Source of the DNA: a virus
Strand: one strand, 5' to 3'
Virus record (IMG/VR): IMGVR_UViG_3300045970_001343
Location: 1-38,730 of that record
Length of the DNA stretch: 38,730 nt
This document shows positions 36,461 through 38,730 of this stretch, piece after piece. The notes below the pieces were generated by a model that ran no database searches, had not been told where the DNA came from, and worked only from the letters and a program-made list of their open reading frames with translations. Position numbers and translations under genes: made by a program. Every line of letters starts with the position of its first letter. Position 1 is the first letter of the stretch.

Positions 36461-36957
36461 GCAAGAAAAACGGCAGACCCTACCGCCCACGCCCTGTAAC
36501 GGCTGACACCATGGCCGTGGCGCTACACCAGGCAGCCAAACCAGCAGACGCCTGCACTGAGCTCCTGGACAAACTCGCTGCTTGCCTCAAGGCGCTGCGC
36601 GAAGGTGTAGCCACCGAATATCAATGGAGTGTTGTATCAGGCAGCGTGGCACTGGCGCTGGCCATCGAGCAACGCGGCATTGTGCGCGGCCTGAAAGAAC
36701 ACCTGGTGAGCGCTGATTCGGCAATGGTGACCATCTACGATCGCGCACTTCGATCTGGTGGCGGCCGATGGGTGCACGTCACGCTGATGTATCAAGAGAT
36801 TGATGCATTGCATGCGTTTTTGAACCTGCACACGTTCCAAATACGCCAACTGGCCCGGTGCGAATTGTTGGAGGCCATTGCGGCCGCGCAAAAGGCAATA
36901 CGTGCCAAGGGTCACACCGTGACAGTGGAGCGTGAACAGGAAAGGATGGCAGCATGA
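36457..36957 (+). CDS. hypothetical helical phage protein
   Basis: A 166-aa largely helical protein (MSKKNGRPYRPRPVTADTMA, ELLDKLAACLKALREGVA, VSGSVALALAIEQRGIV, YQEIDALHAFLNLHTFQI, ELLEAIAAAQKAI) with a basic Pro-rich N-terminus. Proteins of this form occur in Burkholderiales prophages without assigned function. ATG at 36457 overlaps the ParB-like stop as ATGA. The frame is open upstream but that part is Arg/Gly-rich shadow. Confidence 0.72.
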   Translation: MSKKNGRPYRPRPVTADTMAVALHQAAKPADACTELLDKLAACLKALREGVATEYQWSVVSGSVALALAIEQRGIVRGLKEHLVSADSAMVTIYDRALRSGGGRWVHVTLMYQEIDALHAFLNLHTFQIRQLARCELLEAIAAAQKAIRAKGHTVTVEREQERMAA

Positions 36958-37280
36958 CCTTCCCCGCCGATCTGGCCAAGATGTACGTCAAACAGGCTGG
37001 GCAGCCCTACCAGCCCAGCAATGGCACTGAGGGCGATATCTTCATATCCGAGTGGTGCAGCAAGTGCGCCAAAGACAAAGCCATGCGTGAGGGCGAGCCT
37101 CTGGATGAATGCGATGACGATGAGGTCTGCCAGATCCTGGGCGCATCGTTTCGTGGTGAGGCCAAAGAGTGGGTGTACGGCCCTGATGGCCAGCCTATGT
37201 GCACCGCATTCCATGAGCCTGGCACACCCGAACCCTACCGCTGCCCGGCGACCCCCGACATGTTCGGATCCGTATCGTGA
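36954..37280 (+). CDS. small Cys-rich phage protein, probable zinc binding
   Basis: A 108-aa protein with the pattern EGDIFISEWCSKCAKDKAM, then ECDDDEVCQILGASF, EWVYGPDGQPMCTAF and a Pro-rich end with YRCP. The C-x2-C pair, the later Cys residues and the WxYxxDGxPxCTAF motif recur in many phage hypothetical proteins. A structural zinc site is likely; biological role unknown. Both ends overlap neighbours by four bases (ATGA, GTGA). Confidence 0.75.
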   Translation: MTFPADLAKMYVKQAGQPYQPSNGTEGDIFISEWCSKCAKDKAMREGEPLDECDDDEVCQILGASFRGEAKEWVYGPDGQPMCTAFHEPGTPEPYRCPATPDMFGSVS

Positions 37281-37678
37281 TTGCCAAACGTGGCCTGACC
37301 CACCAGGAAGCCATGGAATACGTGGGCGTCAAACGCCGCACCTTCGATGAAGTATGGCGGCCGCAGTTGGTGGCCATGCGTCAGGGTGCGTGCGTGGTGT
37401 TTGACCGGCTGGATCTGGACCGCCTGTTCGACCGCTTCAAACAAGAGGCATCCGGCCAGCCACAAGCGGCCAACGATTCGACAAGCCCGGCGTTCACGGC
37501 GCACAATGGCGGCCGGAACGAACGGCCCATCAAACCGAAAGGAGTACATATATGGGCCAAAACACACGGGGAATCTACCCCGAAGACAACGGGCTCTGGC
37601 AGGTTGACAAGTGGAAGCGAGGCACTCGATTTCGCCAGCGCGGTTTCGAGAGCTTTGACGAAGCGGAACGCTGGCTGA
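37277..37678 (+). CDS. xis: excisionase-like winged-helix protein
   Basis: A 133-aa protein starting at GTG (GTGA overlap). The first 55 residues (GLTHQEAMEYVGVKRRTFDE, VWRPQLVAMRQGACVVFDRL, DLDRLFDRF) match the excisionase / MerR-like HTH_17 plan: helix, turn, helix, a basic loop, a strand and 'D-x-D-x-L'. Such proteins bend DNA at attachment sites and set the direction of integrase. The C-terminal 45 residues are Ser/Thr/Gly-rich and read over the first 127 bases of the integrase gene in another frame. It is directly upstream of integrase, as expected. Confidence 0.72.
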   Translation: MIAKRGLTHQEAMEYVGVKRRTFDEVWRPQLVAMRQGACVVFDRLDLDRLFDRFKQEASGQPQAANDSTSPAFTAHNGGRNERPIKPKGVHIWAKTHGESTPKTTGSGRLTSGSEALDFASAVSRALTKRNAG

Positions 37679-38730
37679 TCACTCAGCTGGCCGACCAGCG
37701 GGAAGTGCTGGTGCATGGGCAGCGTGCCACATACACGTTTGACCAGGCATCGGCCCACTACATCAGTCTGCACGAGCAAAAGGCCTCTCTTGAAACCGAG
37801 ATATTCATGCTCACAAGCGTTATGCCCTATATCGGCAAGCTCGAACTGCACCAGGTGCATGATGGCTCGCTCGCGCCCTACCAGACCGCAAGGCTGGCAG
37901 ACGGCCGGGCGCACAAAACCATCAACCTAGCGCTGGGCGTAGTGCGCCGAATACTCAACCTGGCGGCCACCAGCTGGCGGGATGAGAGCGGCAAGACGTG
38001 GCTGGAGCAAGCGCCGAAGATCACATTGCTGCCCCTGGTTGGTCACCAGCGCGAACCGCGCCCGATCACCTGGGGAGAGCAACGCACCCTGCTACCCAAA
38101 CTGCCCGACCATCTGGCACGTATGTCGCTGTTCACCCTGAACACCGGCGTGCGTGACGATGTGGTCTGCAGCCTGCGGTGGGAATGGGAAATCAAGGTGC
38201 CCGAGCTGGGAATATCGGTGTTTGAGGTGCCACGTGAGCATGTCAAAGGGCGCAAAAAATCGCGGGTGGTGATCTGCAATAGTGTGGCGCAGTCGGTGAT
38301 CGAATCCGTGCGTGGCCAGCACAAGGACTTTGTCTTTGTCTACCGGCGCGAACGGGTAAAAAACACCGACCAAGCGCCCAAAATGCCTTACCGACGCATC
38401 GGGACCATGAACAACACCGCCTGGCAGACCGCACGCAAGGCCGCTGGCCTGGGCGATCTGCACGTGCACGACCTACGCCACACCATTGGCATGCGTCTGC
38501 GCGAGGCGGGTGTGGCTGAAAGCACCATCTCCGACATCCTGTGGCACAGCACCAAGACAATGACCCAGCATTACAGCGTGGCTCAGATCGTGGAGCTGCA
38601 CCAGGCGCTGGAGAAGGTGAAGGACGATGCAGGCCGGTGGAATAAGAGCCTGGCAACGCTCAAACGCGAGCAGGCGGGGGATTTCGGGGAGGCCACTCCC
38701 CCAAAAGTCCCCCAGGTGAAGGTAGCGTAG
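37552..38730 (+). CDS. int: phage tyrosine integrase
   Basis: A 392-aa site-specific recombinase. The N-terminal part (about 1-60) resembles an arm-binding domain; about 65-160 is the core-binding SAM-like domain. The catalytic domain has R201 in LNTGVRDDVVCSLRW, a Lys-rich hairpin (EHVKGRKKSRVV, proposed catalytic Lys near 232), H306-x2-R309 in VHDLRHTIGMRL, H332 in LWHST and nucleophile Y341 in MTQHYSVAQI. All expected residues are present, so it should be active. GGAG precedes the ATG by 8 bases. It reads out of the prophage, so attP-derived sequence is expected just beyond the window. Confidence 0.94.
   Translation: MGQNTRGIYPEDNGLWQVDKWKRGTRFRQRGFESFDEAERWLITQLADQREVLVHGQRATYTFDQASAHYISLHEQKASLETEIFMLTSVMPYIGKLELHQVHDGSLAPYQTARLADGRAHKTINLALGVVRRILNLAATSWRDESGKTWLEQAPKITLLPLVGHQREPRPITWGEQRTLLPKLPDHLARMSLFTLNTGVRDDVVCSLRWEWEIKVPELGISVFEVPREHVKGRKKSRVVICNSVAQSVIESVRGQHKDFVFVYRRERVKNTDQAPKMPYRRIGTMNNTAWQTARKAAGLGDLHVHDLRHTIGMRLREAGVAESTISDILWHSTKTMTQHYSVAQIVELHQALEKVKDDAGRWNKSLATLKREQAGDFGEATPPKVPQVKVA

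Overview
The window is a nearly complete temperate siphophage genome (prophage). The gene families, the G+C-rich sequence and the small hypothetical proteins resemble prophages of Betaproteobacteria, most likely Comamonadaceae (Acidovorax, Polaromonas or Rhodoferax types). That host call is inference from protein character; no marker gene of the host is present. The window begins exactly at the stop codon of the Rz spanin gene and ends exactly at the stop codon of the integrase gene, so both att sites lie outside it.

Layout. (1) 1-26350, minus strand, is the late region read right to left: a Q-type antiterminator and a strong terminator, then a gpZ-like tail protein, terminase small and large subunits (Nu1/GpA type), a short connector-like protein, a lambda-type portal, four fibre/structural genes, a fused HK97-type protease and major capsid protein, head-tail joining and tail-tube genes, a lambda-style G/GT chaperone pair with a -1 frameshift site, the tape measure, and a tail tip of gene-transfer-agent type (DUF2460, DUF2163, NlpC/P60, host-specificity protein). 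It ends in a lysis cassette with holin-like proteins, a DUF5675 protein and nested Rz/Rz1 spanins. (2) 26347-30931, minus strand, is the early replication region: Cro-like, a 71-aa protein, a CII-like HTH protein, a small DNA-binding-type protein, a TOPRIM-primase/VirE-type helicase, and a non-coding stretch with iteron-like repeats. (3) 30946-32579 is the immunity region: a short HTH repressor facing right, then a low-G+C cargo segment with a BRCT-domain gene and an unknown convergent gene. (4) 32645-38730, plus strand, is a tightly overlapped early operon: small proteins, a DUF7220-like membrane protein, a ParB-like protein, Cys-rich proteins, an excisionase-like protein and a tyrosine integrase.

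The most striking features are as follows. First, two pairs of the same operator, AGTAA-N4-TTACT, each pair with a 23-bp pitch, lie in the repressor/Cro interval and 1.7 kb away in front of the integrase operon. This suggests that one repressor controls both early transcripts. Second, a 1265-residue tail-tip protein joins a polysaccharide-deacetylase-like domain and a GH18-like domain to DUF2460. Third, the genome packs genes inside genes: internal ribosome binding sites at the domain junctions of the DUF2460 fusion and of the protease-capsid fusion, a GGGAAAC frameshift between G and T, and Rz1 embedded in Rz.

No tRNA, rRNA, CRISPR array or insertion sequence was seen.
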